Below are positions 31,823-44,000 of a stretch of DNA of 64,000 bases, piece after piece; positions within the stretch are counted from its first letter, which is position 1; the number at the start of each line of letters is the position of its first letter. Under the pieces are notes generated by a model. That model had not been told where the DNA came from. It saw only the letters and a program-made list of their open reading frames with translations, and searched no databases. A program made the position numbers and the translations under genes. This DNA comes from Mariannaea sp. PMI_226 (taxonomy: Eukaryota > Ascomycota > Sordariomycetes > Hypocreales > Nectriaceae): assembly GCA_024336345.1 (NCBI GenBank), contig JANFOG010000001.1, positions 2,790,001 to 2,854,000 on the forward strand, in the 5' to 3' direction.

Positions 31823-32813
31823 GAGGGAGTGCAATGGCGAACAAGGCGCTGGAGGTAATGGAAGTTGGATTCGGTTAGATGGAGTTGAGAGCTCAAAAAC
31901 GCTCAGGGTAAAAGTTCGGGTAATGGCCAGCTTCGGATCGACCACTGACACTGTAGGTAGCCTGTAGCGCTAAAAACACTCAATTAGTGGGCGGCATGGA
32001 CGGACATATGCCGAACGGCAGGAACCGGGTGATAGGACAGTGTTATATAAGCGGTCCATGTCTTGATCCTATTCCGGCCATATAGACTACGAATGGCGAA
32101 TTATATAAACGATCCCTGCCCAACGCATGTACGCAGTGCATGTGTTTCCTTTTGTAGGATTAATATAGGAAGGACGAAGGTATTTCTTTACTTGAAAAAG
32201 AAGAAGCCCCTCCCCTCTCCAACAGAAAATACCCATGTCGGAAAAGGAACAGAGTGCTACCATGGGCACGCAATTTGACACTGATATTGATATTATGTGC
32301 GTCGATAATGGCAAAGAAAAAAATATTCTGGAAAGCCGATGAATTACTGCAAAAACGTCATCGATTGGACTTTCCTGTGAACCTGACAGCTGTAGCCGTA
32401 ATGCGGAAAAGGTGTTCTCTAGCAACAGCCATCTATTTCGACGCTGAAAATCCACAGAAAAGAAATGCTACAGAGCACCTCGTACAATTGATCTGTTACC
32501 TCGCCTCGAGGACCCCTTCTATTGACTGATTTGTGCTGAAAATGTCGACTCTCAAGCAGCTGCCGGCATTCGTAGAACAGCCCAGACATCCCCCAACAAA
32601 CTCAAGTTCGGTATTAAAAAGTATGGATCAACCCCTCCAAACCCAAAGACTCCAAGGAATATGTGACGCATCCCCAGCTCGTCAAGGCGAGCGAGAGACT
32701 GAATGACGGTTATTCTAACCCTAGCTTCACGCTGAGGACTCTGCTATAATTGGTGGCTGGGAGACCCAGCGAGACGCTCCCTCTGATATCGTGTTCTTGA
32801 CGGTGTGTCGTTT
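31823..32813. other. Intergenic between mic60 and the Rab5 gene
   Basis: About 1 kb with the mic60 promoter at one side and the 3' end of the Rab gene at the other. Open frames near 32254-32529 have no conserved motif and no CDS-like codon pattern. No gene is called. Confidence 0.5.
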
Positions 32814-33709
32814 CTAGCAGGCGCAGGGTCCGCTCATGTTGGTGTTGTTGTTCTCTGGAGCTAGACTGACGCCCGGTCGTTGACCCGGGCGAGCATGTGC
32901 ATGACCGGTCTGATTCAAGGGCAGTTTCTTAGCAATAGCTGTGAAAAGGTTTTGGACGTTCTCAGCAGTCTTGGCAGAGGTCTCGAAGAATAGAAGACCA
33001 GCTTCACGGGCATAAGCTTCAGCATCGGCGGTGGGGATGGCGCGCTTATCCGGCTGCTCGGTAACCAAATCCAGCTTGTTTCCGGCAAGGGCGATGATGA
33101 TGTTCTCGTTGGCCTGGCGTTGGAGCTCCTTGACCCAAGCCTTAGCCTTATCTAGTGACGCCTAGATATCATGTCAGCCATAAGAGATACGAATGGCAAA
33201 TATGCCAGGTGACCTACAGATTGGGTAATGTCGTATACAACAACGGCACAGTTGGCATTTCGATAGTACATGGGCGCGAGAGACTTATAGCGTTCCTGGC
33301 CGGCTGTGTCCCAGATCTCAAACTTGACTGTCGTGTTTTCATCGAGGGAGATGGTTTGAGTGAGGAAGGCAGCGCCGATAGTCGACTCCCGATAGGAATC
33401 GAATTGATCCTGGGAAAGAAACAATGAGTTACACCATACCAAAAGAGAACGTTTGGGGAGATGCTTACCTTAACGAATCGTAGAACTATTGAACTCTGGT
33501 TTATGATATTAGCGGTCGTCATGCTGAGCATCAATAACGATGAAATACCTTTCCGACAGCGGACTCGCCTATCGTTGTCGATTAGCAGGGAGTCGAGTAA
33601 AGATCACACCAAAGCAAACGGGGAAAGACGAACCAAGGAGAACGAGCTTGAATTGTGCAAAGCGGGTGTTGGTGGCACGGGCGCCGGCGGGGGGAGCACG
33701 AGAGGCCAT
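32814..33709 (-). CDS. vps21: Rab5-family GTPase (Vps21/Ypt51-like)
   Basis: Five exons, 33634-33709, 33549-33568, 33469-33495, 33218-33409 and 32814-33161, give 220 residues; exons 2 and 3 are only 20 and 27 bases. GTP-binding motifs are complete: GESAVGKS (26-33), the effector Thr in [16 protein letters not shown] (74-80), NKLD (133-136) and ETSAK. The protein ends CAC, a double-cysteine site for geranylgeranylation, after a Pro/Asn-rich linker. Rab5 proteins control early-endosome fusion and recruit PI3-kinase complex II. The start [21 protein letters not shown] agrees with filamentous-fungus Rab5 proteins. Splitting of the P-loop region over very small exons is conserved behaviour for small GTPase genes of this group, from memory. 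Confidence 0.93.
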
Positions 33710-35054
33710 GTTGTTTGAAGAAGTGCTATGTAGGGGTCAGGTTGGAGGAATATTAGAGAGCTGCTATAATGGCAGCGGTAGTGGGATGGCGGCAGGCTGG
33801 AAGGCTAGATGGTGCGTTGAGGAGTCGGACGTGGCCGAGACAACGGTCGTGGAGCAGTCGGATCGAGAGGGTATCGTCAGAGTTGAATAGCGAGAGCGCA
33901 ATGTAGGAACGGTGTTGAGTGGCGACAGCAAGAAAAGCGGCGAAAACGAAGTGCAAGTCGAAAAAGGTTGATGAGATAGAGGGATGGTTTGCAGGCGATG
34001 GCGAGTCAGGACGACGACGTCGTTGAAGAACGAGACTAAAGTGGCTGTGACTGCCTTGGGGACTTGGCCTCTGGGTGGCCAGAATGGGTTTACGGCGAAT
34101 GGCTGGACGCACGAGGCACACGTCAGGGTTGGTCAGGCTGCCAACCAGAGTGGGAGTTGACTAAAGGCAACCTAGACGTAGGTACCTACCTACCTTAGGC
34201 ACGGTGCTGTACGACGGGACCCGGCAGGTCGTAGTTCCCGAGGTACGTCACTCCCATCTAGGACCGGATTTCCCGCGTCCCTTTCAATTTGATCTGAGTA
34301 CTTAATGGACGAGCTAGGAATGGCGGTGCTATGTCTTTGTCTGGCTCATGATACCTGGGTCTCGGTCAAAAGTGATACAGTCCCAAGTAGGAAGCACCCA
34401 GAGAGGGGAAGAAGATCACCAAGAGCCCGAAGTACCTGGGTAAGATGTACATGACTAACCTGGTCCTGTAGGTACCTCACCTAAACCTGTCCTCTGGATG
34501 GAACCTGATGTCAACTTCAACAGGGGACAAATCCCTGATACGTACTGCATCTTACCAGCCACGAGAACATTAGCTAATCTGACAACCCACCAATTATGAG
34601 GGTGCATTCGCCATCAAATGTCGTCTGAATGTTTGATATCAGAGAGGAAAACAGCTGTCATCTTAGTGGTGCATGTCCTTCCTCGTCTCCTGTGGCTCAG
34701 CTCTCTGTGGCTCATCCTCGCATCCCCACCACGGTTGCCCACTCTTACTTCGTAATGTACCTTATCTAGTAATGAAGTGACGTGCGACAGACGTGGCGGT
34801 GCCAGTGTGAGCTTCGCTGGCCTCAGCACATTCTCGGCACACACCGTCTTGTAACTTCCATCAAGCCCACTTACTGTTGAGCTTCAACGGTCTTCAAACC
34901 CACGTTCCTTTTGTCATTTTCTTCAAGTTGCAGAGCTGGCCACCATATCTCCCCACGGCGGCTAATTCCCAAGGCTTCTTAGCCATCTTCGTCCTTCCCT
35001 AAGCTGCAAATATTTGTTTCCTCTGACTTCCGGAAGTCAGCCTGTACTCACACA
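33710..35054. promoter_or_regulatory. Divergent promoter region of the Rab5 gene and sac1
   Basis: About 1.35 kb between head-to-head genes. It contains GTAGGTACCTACCTACC (about 34179-34195) and several AGGTACC words. A CT-rich leader precedes sac1 (34860-35030). No gene is seen. Confidence 0.5.
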
Positions 35055-37330
35055 ATGGCCCACCCCTCGGCCTCGAAGCTGCCATACCGCGACATTAACG
35101 TCAAGGTCTCTAGCGACTCGTATATTTTCACATCTCCTTCATCCCCTGATGCACCTGCTCTCGTTATCGATCGACCAACTGGCGATGTGCGCCTGAGCGA
35201 GGGCAGCAGCGCAACCGCCAAGAGGGCATCGCGCGTTTCTAGCATCGCCGGAATTTTGGGAATCGTTCAACTCAGACTCGGTTCGTCACCGCCTCACTTG
35301 TCATGCAACTAGTTGATCAACCCATGGCCACTGACGACCCATAGACAAATATGTCATCTTCATCACAAAGGCTCAGCCCGTCGGCCGGCTCAAGGGTCAC
35401 ATGGTCTACAAGATCGTCTCGACCGAGATCCTCCCTATGCGCGAGCGCCAGATCCACGACCCCGATGAGGATGTCTTCATAGAGCTTCTCAAATCATTCC
35501 TGGCTCAAGGCCCCATGTACTTTTCGTATTCAATCGACCTTACAAATTCTTTCCAGCGCCAGGCTCAGGCAGATCTCTCCAAGCCTCTGTGGGCAAGAAC
35601 CGATGACCGTTTCTTCTACAACAAGTACCTTCAGTCAGATTTGATCAACTTTCGTACCCAGGGCTCCCGATCTCAGCCAGGCTCGCAACCCGGAATCGAC
35701 CCCTTCATTCTGCCCTGCATCTTCGGCATGCTGGAGATCAAACCCACTACCTTCAAGAACAACCCCTTGACGCTAGTCCTCATCTCCCGACGGTCGCGCT
35801 ACCGGGGCGGTACCAGGTACTTTACGCGCGGCCTTGACGGGGAGGGTCATGCTGCCAATTACAACGAAACAGAACAGGTTGTTGTCTTCAATGACAGCAA
35901 TACTGGGTTAGGCGGTTATGCCGGTAGCTCTGATATGCAAAGCGGCAAATATGGTGCTGGATCCGGTAAAGAAATGCAGATATTCTCATACGTGCAAACG
36001 CGAGGCAGCGTTCCCACTTACTGGGCGGAAATCAACACCTTGAAGTATACGCCCAAGATTCAAGTGCGAAGTCTTGATGCTGCCCTTTCAGCAGCCCAGA
36101 AGCACTTTGACGAACAGATTAGAATCTACGGTGACAATTATCTCATCAACCTAGTGAACCAGAAGGGTCGTGAGCGCCGGGTCAAGGATGCTTATGAGAA
36201 AATTGTGCAGTTGGTGATGACGTCGCCTAAGGAGCGTCGGGAAGCCGATATGCTCACTGAGGAGAAGTTTACGACCATCCAGCCTCAGGCTAGGCGTCAG
36301 GAGTTCGACCGTTTACATTACGTCTACTTCGACTATCACAGCGAGACCAAGGGCATGAGAATGGACAGGGCTTACTCTCTCATTGAAAGACTGTCCGATC
36401 CTATTGAGCAGCAAGGTTACTTCCGTGCTGTTGATATGCCCTCAAGCATTGATGGCCATACTATCGATGCCCGCAGCTTCCAGACCAGCGTCATGCGTAC
36501 CAATTGCATGGACTGCCTCGACCGAACCAACGTTGTCCAGAGCATGTTTGCGAGACATATGCTCGACCGTATCTTCGAAGACGTTGGCCTGATGGCCCGC
36601 GGCTCTTCTTTCCGTAACGAGGATGAGGCTTTTGAGAACATGTTCCGCAACCTCTGGGCCGACAACGCCGATGTCATTTCCACCGCCTATTCAGGCACTG
36701 GTGCCATGAAGACAGATGTTACACGTACAGGAACACGGACTAAGGTCGGTGCCCTCCAGGACGGCCGCATCGGACTGACACGCTATTTCCGCAATAACTT
36801 CCTCGATGGCCCTCGTCAGGATTCGTACGACTTATTCCTCGGGGCGTACCAACCTGGAACCACTAACATTGGAACCACGCTGGTCTTCACCGACCGCCGG
36901 CCTGTGCTTATTCAGGCCATTCCTTACATTCTCGGCTTCAGTGTCTTCATTATTTTGGTTGCTCTTTTCACTCGACGCGCCCCTGACGCCGCTGTTCTAC
37001 CCATGCGCATCTTCCTCTTCCTCTGGTTTATTGTCGCCGCTTGGTCCTTTGCCTTTGTTTGGACTCATGGTATGCTCTATGTAAGTAGCCTCCTGGCTCC
37101 CAAATTTTGTCGCGTGTCTCTCCCAAGGTTGCTCTAAACTTACCCCTTTTAACCCCTAGGTCAACTGGCCACGCCTGAATCCCCGGCCGTATGCTGTTGA
37201 AGGCTACAACGAACACTACGCCAAGGCACGTAAGGATGCCGTGGTTGGCTCCTTTGTGGTTAAGCACGAGCGTGGGCTCAGCACCGCGCGCTATCTCAAC
37301 GCCGAGGAGGGTAAAAAGAGGATCGAGTAG
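35055..37330 (+). CDS. sac1: Phosphoinositide phosphatase Sac1
   Basis: Exons 35055-35280, 35345-37080 and 37160-37330 give 710 residues. The SAC domain contains FYNKYLQSDL, SRRSRYRGGTRYFTRG, NETEQVV and the catalytic CX5R loop NCMDCLDRTN with Cys463 and Arg469. Two hydrophobic helices near the C-terminus (PYILGFSVFIILVALF and FLFLWFIVAAWSFAFVW) form the ER/Golgi membrane anchor; the final exon adds a short cytosolic tail (VNWPRLNPRPYAVEGYN). Known role: dephosphorylates PI4P (also PI3P and PI(3,5)P2) on ER/Golgi membranes. Introns are 64 and 79 bases. The start MAHPSASKLPYRDINVKV is followed at once by conserved sequence. Codons favour C in the third position, which suggests good expression. 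Confidence 0.95.
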
Positions 37331-38145
37331 AACCGTGCTGCGAACGAAGACATGGGCCATACATCATACACCAAAGTATCTTTATTTTCCCGTGTTATTC
37401 CTTGTATGGTATTTTTACCTCCGCATTTTCATACTGCGACCTGAAGTGGGAGGGTGGTGAGTTTCGGTCAATGGCATGGAATCTATTTTTTATTTTTTTA
37501 CGAGGGTTGTCGTCTTTGTACCAACTATAATAGTTTGCCGAGATGGCTTAATCTAGGGAAGGAATACATCGTTGTAATATTGTGAAAAATACGTTAAAGA
37601 GGTAGAGAAACATATGTACAAGAGAAGAAACGAGATGGAAGCGTTGTCCAAGTTATTAAGTACCTAGGCATCTAACCTTTGGCTACATACGTTTTTATGT
37701 ATTAAAACAACAAAGAAAAAGGATGACGAGAAAGAGATGACATGATCAGTCGGAAAGAAGCGGTGAAATGTACAAGTCGAGCCGGTGTTGTTCAGCATTA
37801 CGGTATCGTCTCGCGTCGTGTTGAGCCACGTAAAAGAAAAAAACAAAAAGGGTAAAAATGGGCGGATGGCTCAGGTGAAAAGTGTGAGGGAAAAAAGACC
37901 TCCACTCCAAGACTCAGAACAAAAAACTTAGGGGGTATCTAAACCGGACCTGGATAATATAAAAGGAAAAGAAAGAAGAAAAAAACCATGAATGGCAGTA
38001 AACGTTAAGATGGATGCCCGGTAACCACACATGCAACGAACTCCGTGCAGAAAAATACAAGAGCAAGTCCTGGCATTGCGCTGTATGTCGCATGCTCGTC
38101 AACTCATGATATCGTCTTCCCTTTTGACAAAGTGAAGTGTGTGCT
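37331..38145. other. Convergent intergenic region
   Basis: About 0.8 kb shared by the 3' ends of sac1 and the next minus-strand gene. AT-rich with several A/T runs. No gene is seen. Confidence 0.5.
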
Positions 38146-41100
38146 TTATAGCCACAGCAACCATCTGACCCCCCGCAAAGCGGTGTGTCCCAATCCCAGG
38201 AAGATGCGGAAGATTGTCACGATAAACCAGACGTACCACATGAAGCCGACAAGCATCCATTCGACAATCGACCACATGCCACGGCGGAGCCATCGGAAAC
38301 GCCTGCGTCGGTTTCGACCTATGTCCTCAATCAAGTCGATAACTCGTTTGACCTTGAGCATTTGGCCCAAAGCCAAATCTTTGCCAGTTTCGTCGGCCAG
38401 ATCTGCTGCCTCGCCAGTCATCGCCGAGAGATCGTCAGCAATGCGTGAGCGAACACACCATACGGCCTCCTCGAGTTTTGGACGGGTCTGGTTGGTGAAT
38501 CGATCCGCGGACATCTGCCACCGCTCTATCTCGGTCTCGATAGCAATGCTGAGGGTTTGGCTAGCCAGGGGGTAATGATCACAGTATGGAATCTCTTGAT
38601 CAGATGGCAATGAGGCTTTAGGTGTAAGCTTGGCAATGTCTCCCCAAGGAACACCAGCGATATTTGATCGAGGAGCCTTGCCTGGACTTAGCAGGCCAGT
38701 GTTGGCTAACGGTTTCCGGGGCTGTTGGGCACGACGAGAAATTTCCATAGCCATGATCCCAGACGTCAGGATCAGAGTACGCATTCGGGCAATGTCTCGT
38801 TTTGAGACTTGGCACTCTCGAGGAGCGGCTTGATCAGCGATTGACCACTTCCGGGTCTTGAAGTTATCAGGCTCATCGAACCTGACCACGGGCACAAGCA
38901 ACTTTGAGTTCTTGTCCATCGCTCGAGCACTACTTTGAGTGCTTTCTTGATTCGATTCGGCTTCTGACGGTTCGGCAACGGCATCCCGAACTTCTTGAGT
39001 TCCACCAGGACGATTATAAGCCACAGATTTAGAAACTTCAAGCTTGTTGTGCTTGGCCAGATTGGATTGAGAGGACTGTGGTGTATGCAAACGACTTTCA
39101 GAGGCGACTCTCTGATCTATTGTCCCAGACCTCCCATATGTCTCTGACATGGGCTGGAACTGGGGCATCGTGTCCAAGAAATGCTTTGCGTTGTCGCGAG
39201 GCTCATTGTTGCGCCTAGAGTTTGTGCGCGACAGTGTGAGCGACAGTCGCGCTCGAGTTTTTCCTTGATCATTTTCTGATTCATCGGAGAAAGCATCTAG
39301 TGGAGTATCATAGTTATCCTTCCTCCATAACATGTCCCCTAATCTTGAAACGCCACCTCGAATAACCGTATCAATTCGAGGACCCTTAAATATGCCACGT
39401 ACTCCAACTTGGTCGTCGCCCCTGGGCCTCATGCTTGGATTGCGATTATGTCTGTTGCTTTCGTATGCTGGCCGAGAAGTCGATGGGCGCATTTCCAAGA
39501 CAGTCGGGTCAAAGGGGGAAACCTGCTCTTGTAAAGAAAGCCGGTGATCTGATTCCTCTGCTTGAGATTCGGCGCCTTCGTCACGGCTCCTATCTTTTAA
39601 TGCTCTTTTTACCTTCGAGAACGGGTTCCTCATTGGCGAGGAAGAGCGACTTGATGGCGCAGAAAGCTCTAACCCATTGGGTGGGCTTGACAGCGATTTT
39701 TGAACTGGGTTCAGCTCCGGAGACATCGGTTGTGGTGAGTCGATATCGTCTGACACATGTCTTCCACGCCTAGATCTTCCAGACTCAAACTTCGGAAGAT
39801 GATATCCAGGGAGTGATGCTGAATGTATCTGTTCACGGAAAGATGGGTGGTCAGAATCGCTAGGGTCTGTAAGCGAAGCCTTTCTCTCCGAAATTTTCTT
39901 CGGGGGAAAGCCCTGATCAGGCATCACAGATCGTAGAGATTCAACCTCTACCTCAGGAACTTGCGAAAGTCGCTGCTTCTCCTCTTGGGCGATCATCTCT
40001 AGCATCTGCTTTTCAAGCAAATCGTTGGTGTGGCTGGATATAGTGCCGGCTCGGCCTTGCCTCCGTTTGGATTTGCCCTCACTCTTGACTTCATTGTCGC
40101 TATCAACGTCGGACAAGGAATCCCGCCTTGATCGTAGGAAATCATGGTGGCCATGATGGCTATGGGTCGAAGGAGTATGTCGATGAATAGTACCGCCAAT
40201 ACTGTGAAGCTTTTGCTTGGCCCTCTCCTTGGCGCTGTTTTGCGATTGCTCCGTATCAGGCCGTATTAGCTTGAGATCCCTCATATCTATCGGCGTTTCC
40301 ATATCCTCAAGGGTTTTTGTTTGGAATGGGCTCACGCCTGATTCCAGATCATCATTCTGTCTCGACATCGGTCGGCTCAGAACGGTGTTCTCAAAGAAAA
40401 TCTTGAACCAGTTTCTATCCTCGATGAGGTTCTTGTGGCCGTCCAACTCCACCCAGTACGTATCAGCGATCAAATCACATGGTTCAAAAAACCAGTCCAT
40501 TCGAGGGCGACGAACTCGAAGCGCCGCCTTGGGGTTGGAATCCGGTGAGAGCTGGGCCTGGACCTCATCTGCGGTGGGGAAGGGAGGCAACAGAGAAGCC
40601 CCTTCTTCACCTGACAAAACATTCAGTGTCATCGCTCGCTGTGATGCCTTCTCTACCCATATCCTAACAGAATCAACGTCACGGAATCCTTGCTTTTCGC
40701 CATCTATAATCATTCTTTCTCTCGCCCGAACTTTGCGGTTTCGTATGTATTGCAACGGATTATACTCTCGCCCTCCTGAGAGAATGGGATCTTTGGATCC
40801 AGATTTCCCCAATTTCCCATTCCCAGGTGAGCCCGGTGGACTTAGGGCTGCGGGTCGATCTGGGCCAAGTTTGAGAGGAGGAAGGATATCCAAGAGACGT
40901 CGGTATTGGGTCATGAGTTCAAGGTGTTCTCGAGCTTTTTGTGCTCTGGCCAAAGTTGAAGTCGAAAAGTGATATCGGTAACTGTCGTTGCTAGAGTCCA
41001 TGAACGGGGACCGGAGGGGGCTACTTGATCGGACGCCGGATAGTCGAGGGGTTAGGGCGTGTGGCGGCCTGGGGGATATATTTCTGACAGATTTTCGTTG

Positions 41101-41817
41101 TTGTTGGAGATGTGTTTTGATATTGCTCCCCAATGCTGTATCCTGTACCGGGGCCAGGCGAGGTGGGTTGGCACGGCTGAAGTTGCGTCGGGAAGCTATA
41201 CGTCTCGATTCGCTCAGGTTCAGGGCCATATTAACAATTTGTGTCGAGTCGACATCGAGTGTCTTTGATGCTGATGGAGGCGTTTGCTGCTTGCGAGACT
41301 GCCCTTCCCGTTTCCTTACGAACAAGTCTTCTTGAGACGTATCCGGGGATACTACCCGGGCTCGGTTCCTCACACCGGCACTGATTCCCAGGCCATAGTC
41401 CTGGGGTACTGCCGTAGACATTGAATCGGCGGCATCTTTCCCTTTGTGATGCAAGGCATTACGCTGTGCGCGTCGAGCCTGGTGGTAGTCGTCTTCGCCA
41501 GCAACAGCATCTTGTAGGAGGAAAGCACCACTAGTTTGGGGTTTGTTCGCTCGTCTGGATCGTTTTGTTCGGGTTGTGCCCTGGCCAAGTACCTGGCCTG
41601 AGCTGTGTGAGTTTGGGTGTAGGCGAGGAAGGAGCTCGTCGTCGGAGAACGCAAGAGGCCGATCGGGGGATATAGGAGCGTTGAGCAGAGCGCCAATGGT
41701 TGCAGGTTCGCCTCTCGAAGCAAGGTCGTAGCTAAATCTTGTTGGGGCCTCGGGGGTCACTGGGCCGTCTCGCCTCCCGTACACCGAGAGCGAGGTCGGG
41801 GCGCGCCTGTCTGCCAT
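38146..41817 (-). CDS. Large conserved fungal protein with C-terminal membrane anchor, function unknown
   Basis: A single exon of 1223 residues. Most of the chain is Ser/Arg/Pro-rich and likely disordered. A compact region around residues 300-480 looks folded: AREHLELMTQYRRLLDILPPLKL, EYNPLQYIRNRKVRARER, DWFFEPCDLIADTYWVELDGHKN and LIEDRNWFKIFFENT. A second folded helical part lies near residues 1060-1170 (RDIARMRTLILTSGIMAMEI ... DDLSAMTGEAADLADETGKDL). The end has an Arg-rich stretch then Trp-rich hydrophobic helices (WSIVEWMLVGFMWYVWFIVTIF ... RGVRWLLWL). This suggests a tail-anchored or hairpin membrane protein with a long cytosolic part. The start MADRRAPTSLSVYGRRDG is the first ATG after an upstream purine-poor leader. 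I do not recognise a characterised homologue. Confidence 0.8.
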   Translation of the reverse strand: MADRRAPTSLSVYGRRDGPVTPEAPTRFSYDLASRGEPATIGALLNAPISPDRPLAFSDDELLPRLHPNSHSSGQVLGQGTTRTKRSRRANKPQTSGAFLLQDAVAGEDDYHQARRAQRNALHHKGKDAADSMSTAVPQDYGLGISAGVRNRARVVSPDTSQEDLFVRKREGQSRKQQTPPSASKTLDVDSTQIVNMALNLSESRRIASRRNFSRANPPRLAPVQDTALGSNIKTHLQQQRKSVRNISPRPPHALTPRLSGVRSSSPLRSPFMDSSNDSYRYHFSTSTLARAQKAREHLELMTQYRRLLDILPPLKLGPDRPAALSPPGSPGNGKLGKSGSKDPILSGGREYNPLQYIRNRKVRARERMIIDGEKQGFRDVDSVRIWVEKASQRAMTLNVLSGEEGASLLPPFPTADEVQAQLSPDSNPKAALRVRRPRMDWFFEPCDLIADTYWVELDGHKNLIEDRNWFKIFFENTVLSRPMSRQNDDLESGVSPFQTKTLEDMETPIDMRDLKLIRPDTEQSQNSAKERAKQKLHSIGGTIHRHTPSTHSHHGHHDFLRSRRDSLSDVDSDNEVKSEGKSKRRQGRAGTISSHTNDLLEKQMLEMIAQEEKQRLSQVPEVEVESLRSVMPDQGFPPKKISERKASLTDPSDSDHPSFREQIHSASLPGYHLPKFESGRSRRGRHVSDDIDSPQPMSPELNPVQKSLSSPPNGLELSAPSSRSSSPMRNPFSKVKRALKDRSRDEGAESQAEESDHRLSLQEQVSPFDPTVLEMRPSTSRPAYESNRHNRNPSMRPRGDDQVGVRGIFKGPRIDTVIRGGVSRLGDMLWRKDNYDTPLDAFSDESENDQGKTRARLSLTLSRTNSRRNNEPRDNAKHFLDTMPQFQPMSETYGRSGTIDQRVASESRLHTPQSSQSNLAKHNKLEVSKSVAYNRPGGTQEVRDAVAEPSEAESNQESTQSSARAMDKNSKLLVPVVRFDEPDNFKTRKWSIADQAAPRECQVSKRDIARMRTLILTSGIMAMEISRRAQQPRKPLANTGLLSPGKAPRSNIAGVPWGDIAKLTPKASLPSDQEIPYCDHYPLASQTLSIAIETEIERWQMSADRFTNQTRPKLEEAVWCVRSRIADDLSAMTGEAADLADETGKDLALGQMLKVKRVIDLIEDIGRNRRRRFRWLRRGMWSIVEWMLVGFMWYVWFIVTIFRIFLGLGHTALRGVRWLLWL

Positions 41818-43961
41818 TGCGCGCAGCTATGACATGCCAGACTCGCACTCACTGATGAGAAGCGGGTTGTGTCATTAATGATAGCCGAAGGGTTTGTGCA
41901 GCATTTTCTTGCTCGTTTAGTTTGGACGATGGGTGGAGAGGAGGGAGAGACGGCGTGTCGGGAGACAACTCTCTGTCTGGAGGAATATGATGGAGAGGCG
42001 AGTGATGACGACGGCCGTGGAGAGCTAAGAGCTAGAGCAGAAGTCGAGGGAAAAGAAAAATGGAAGCGAGCGAATAGAGTCGGGCCAAAGAAAAGGCGAG
42101 AGGAGTCCCTCGCTCATAGAGTCATGGCAAGAAGTTGAGGGTGAAGCCAATGATGGTGATGTTTGTGCATAAGTAGAAGAAGAAGTAGAAGTGTTACTAT
42201 GTAGAAGTAGACGAAGATGCCGATTCCAGGGATCCGATGTGAAAAGGCGCGGCGCGGGGGATAAAGATGGTAAGAAATTTGACGTGGGAACTGTAATAGT
42301 TCGGGAGACCATAGGTCAGGTAGTTAGTTACTGTAACCCGACAGCATTTCGTTGCTGCGTTACGTTGTGTATTGTGTACCTCGCACCCAGTACGTGCGTA
42401 CCTAAGATTGTCTTTCCCAGGATGGTTGTCACGGGATGGCAAGCCCAAATATGGCTGCAGGCGGCTACCACCAATAGAGTCATCCACTAAGGTGTGATTA
42501 GGGTGCTGCTAAGGCTGGTGGGGGGGGGAGGAAGTGAAGAAGTTAGGGGACGTACTCCATACATAGTAGAATGTAGCAGTACGGAGTACAGCAAGTTTGG
42601 ACCCCACCAGCTCCACCCTAAGAGAGGGAGAGAGGGACCTTGGGACCCCATGCCGAAGCTAGGCAATCTGTACTGTACCTTATTATTTGGCGCCCGACAA
42701 CCGACTCTCGACGACTTTTACTTTCACCGTGGGCACACCCATACTGATATTGTATACAAAGATAGGTACATAGGTAAGGTGACTAACTGCCTACCTAGGT
42801 AGGCATTTATAAGATACAGTACGTGCAGAGTAGGAGCATAAAGACCTTGTACTGCTGCCGCTGCTGCTGCTACATAATTAAGATCAGGGTGCTATGGCCG
42901 AAGAAGAACCAGGGGGACGTGGTACCTATGAACCAGGCTGTTGGGCAAAAGACGAAGCCACAGACCAGACCAGACCAGACCGGCTCTCTCCTTCTCACCG
43001 AAACAACCTTGAGGGGCTCTCGTTTACCAGTTAAGTTGGGAAGAAGAAAAAAACACAATAAAAGCAGCATAGAGGATACAATAAATGATTATCATGTGAA
43101 ATCGCCCCGTCATCACTATTCGGACAAACCTGTTTTCTTGTGATTCACTTGAGATCACGAGCCTCTCCGATGCCAGTCCGGCATCTGAACTACCTTACTC
43201 TATACTACTATGTATGTGCAATACGACCTTACGTAGCTTCCCTGGGTACGTAGCTACCTGCACTGGTAGGTTGAAGCATCGGTAATCTGTCCTCTGTGCA
43301 CAATATTAGAAAATCCCTGGCTCTGTACTGTCTTAGATAGATCTGGAAAATAAAAATGGACGTCGTAAGTACAACAAGAACTTCCATTTGCATCTTGCGG
43401 TGGCACTTCTGGCCGCCAACCATGTTGTGCAGTGTCCGTTGAACTCGTGTCCTATTCGACTCTCAACTTTGCCCGAATTGAGGAATTATGCCCTGTCCTT
43501 TCCCTCCCTTTCCCTCTCCCCCCACTCACAGTCGTCCTCTGAGTGCCACACCGATCTCGGTCAAAGAATGCATCTACGTAGGTAGTATTGTGTTTTGTTT
43601 AGGGAAAAATACCAGCTCATCGTCCTACTAACATGTTTCGCCGCAAGATCTGGTAAGGCAAATACCATGTACAATGGCGACGCGCCTTAGAGAAAGTCGG
43701 CCAGATTTTCCTGGAGCAAAGGGTCTGATGTGCAAGGGCATGGATCCTCCCGAGCAGGGACAGGGTCTCTTAGAAGGCTCGCTCTTACGGCTGCCAGCTT
43801 TTTTATAGCGGATTGGATGTCTTACACTTAGTGATTTGGTCCTACAGATTATTATTAGACGTATTGAGGTACATGCAGTCCGTAGCACATATTACACTAA
43901 TTAAGGTACCTACGTACCTTACCTTAGGCTCCCCCTAAGCTGGTATCTCACCACTACTGTG
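41818..43961. other. Intergenic, transposon 5' neighbourhood
   Basis: About 2.1 kb between the large anchor protein and the transposon. It holds CTGCCTACCTAGGTAGGC (42788-42805), a CGGAGTAC word (42579-42589), a CCAGACCAGACCAGACC micro-repeat (about 42964-42980) and AAGGTACCTACGTACCTTACC (43903-43923). No gene is recognised. Confidence 0.5.
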
Positions 43962-44000
43962 TACAGCAACTGGCAACAAGTTTTGATCCAAACCTCTGTA
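43962..44000. repeat. Left terminal inverted repeat (with TA)
   Basis: Thirty-nine bases, from TACAGCAACTGG to CAAACCTCTGTA, that are exactly reverse-complementary to 45206-45244. Confidence 0.97.
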
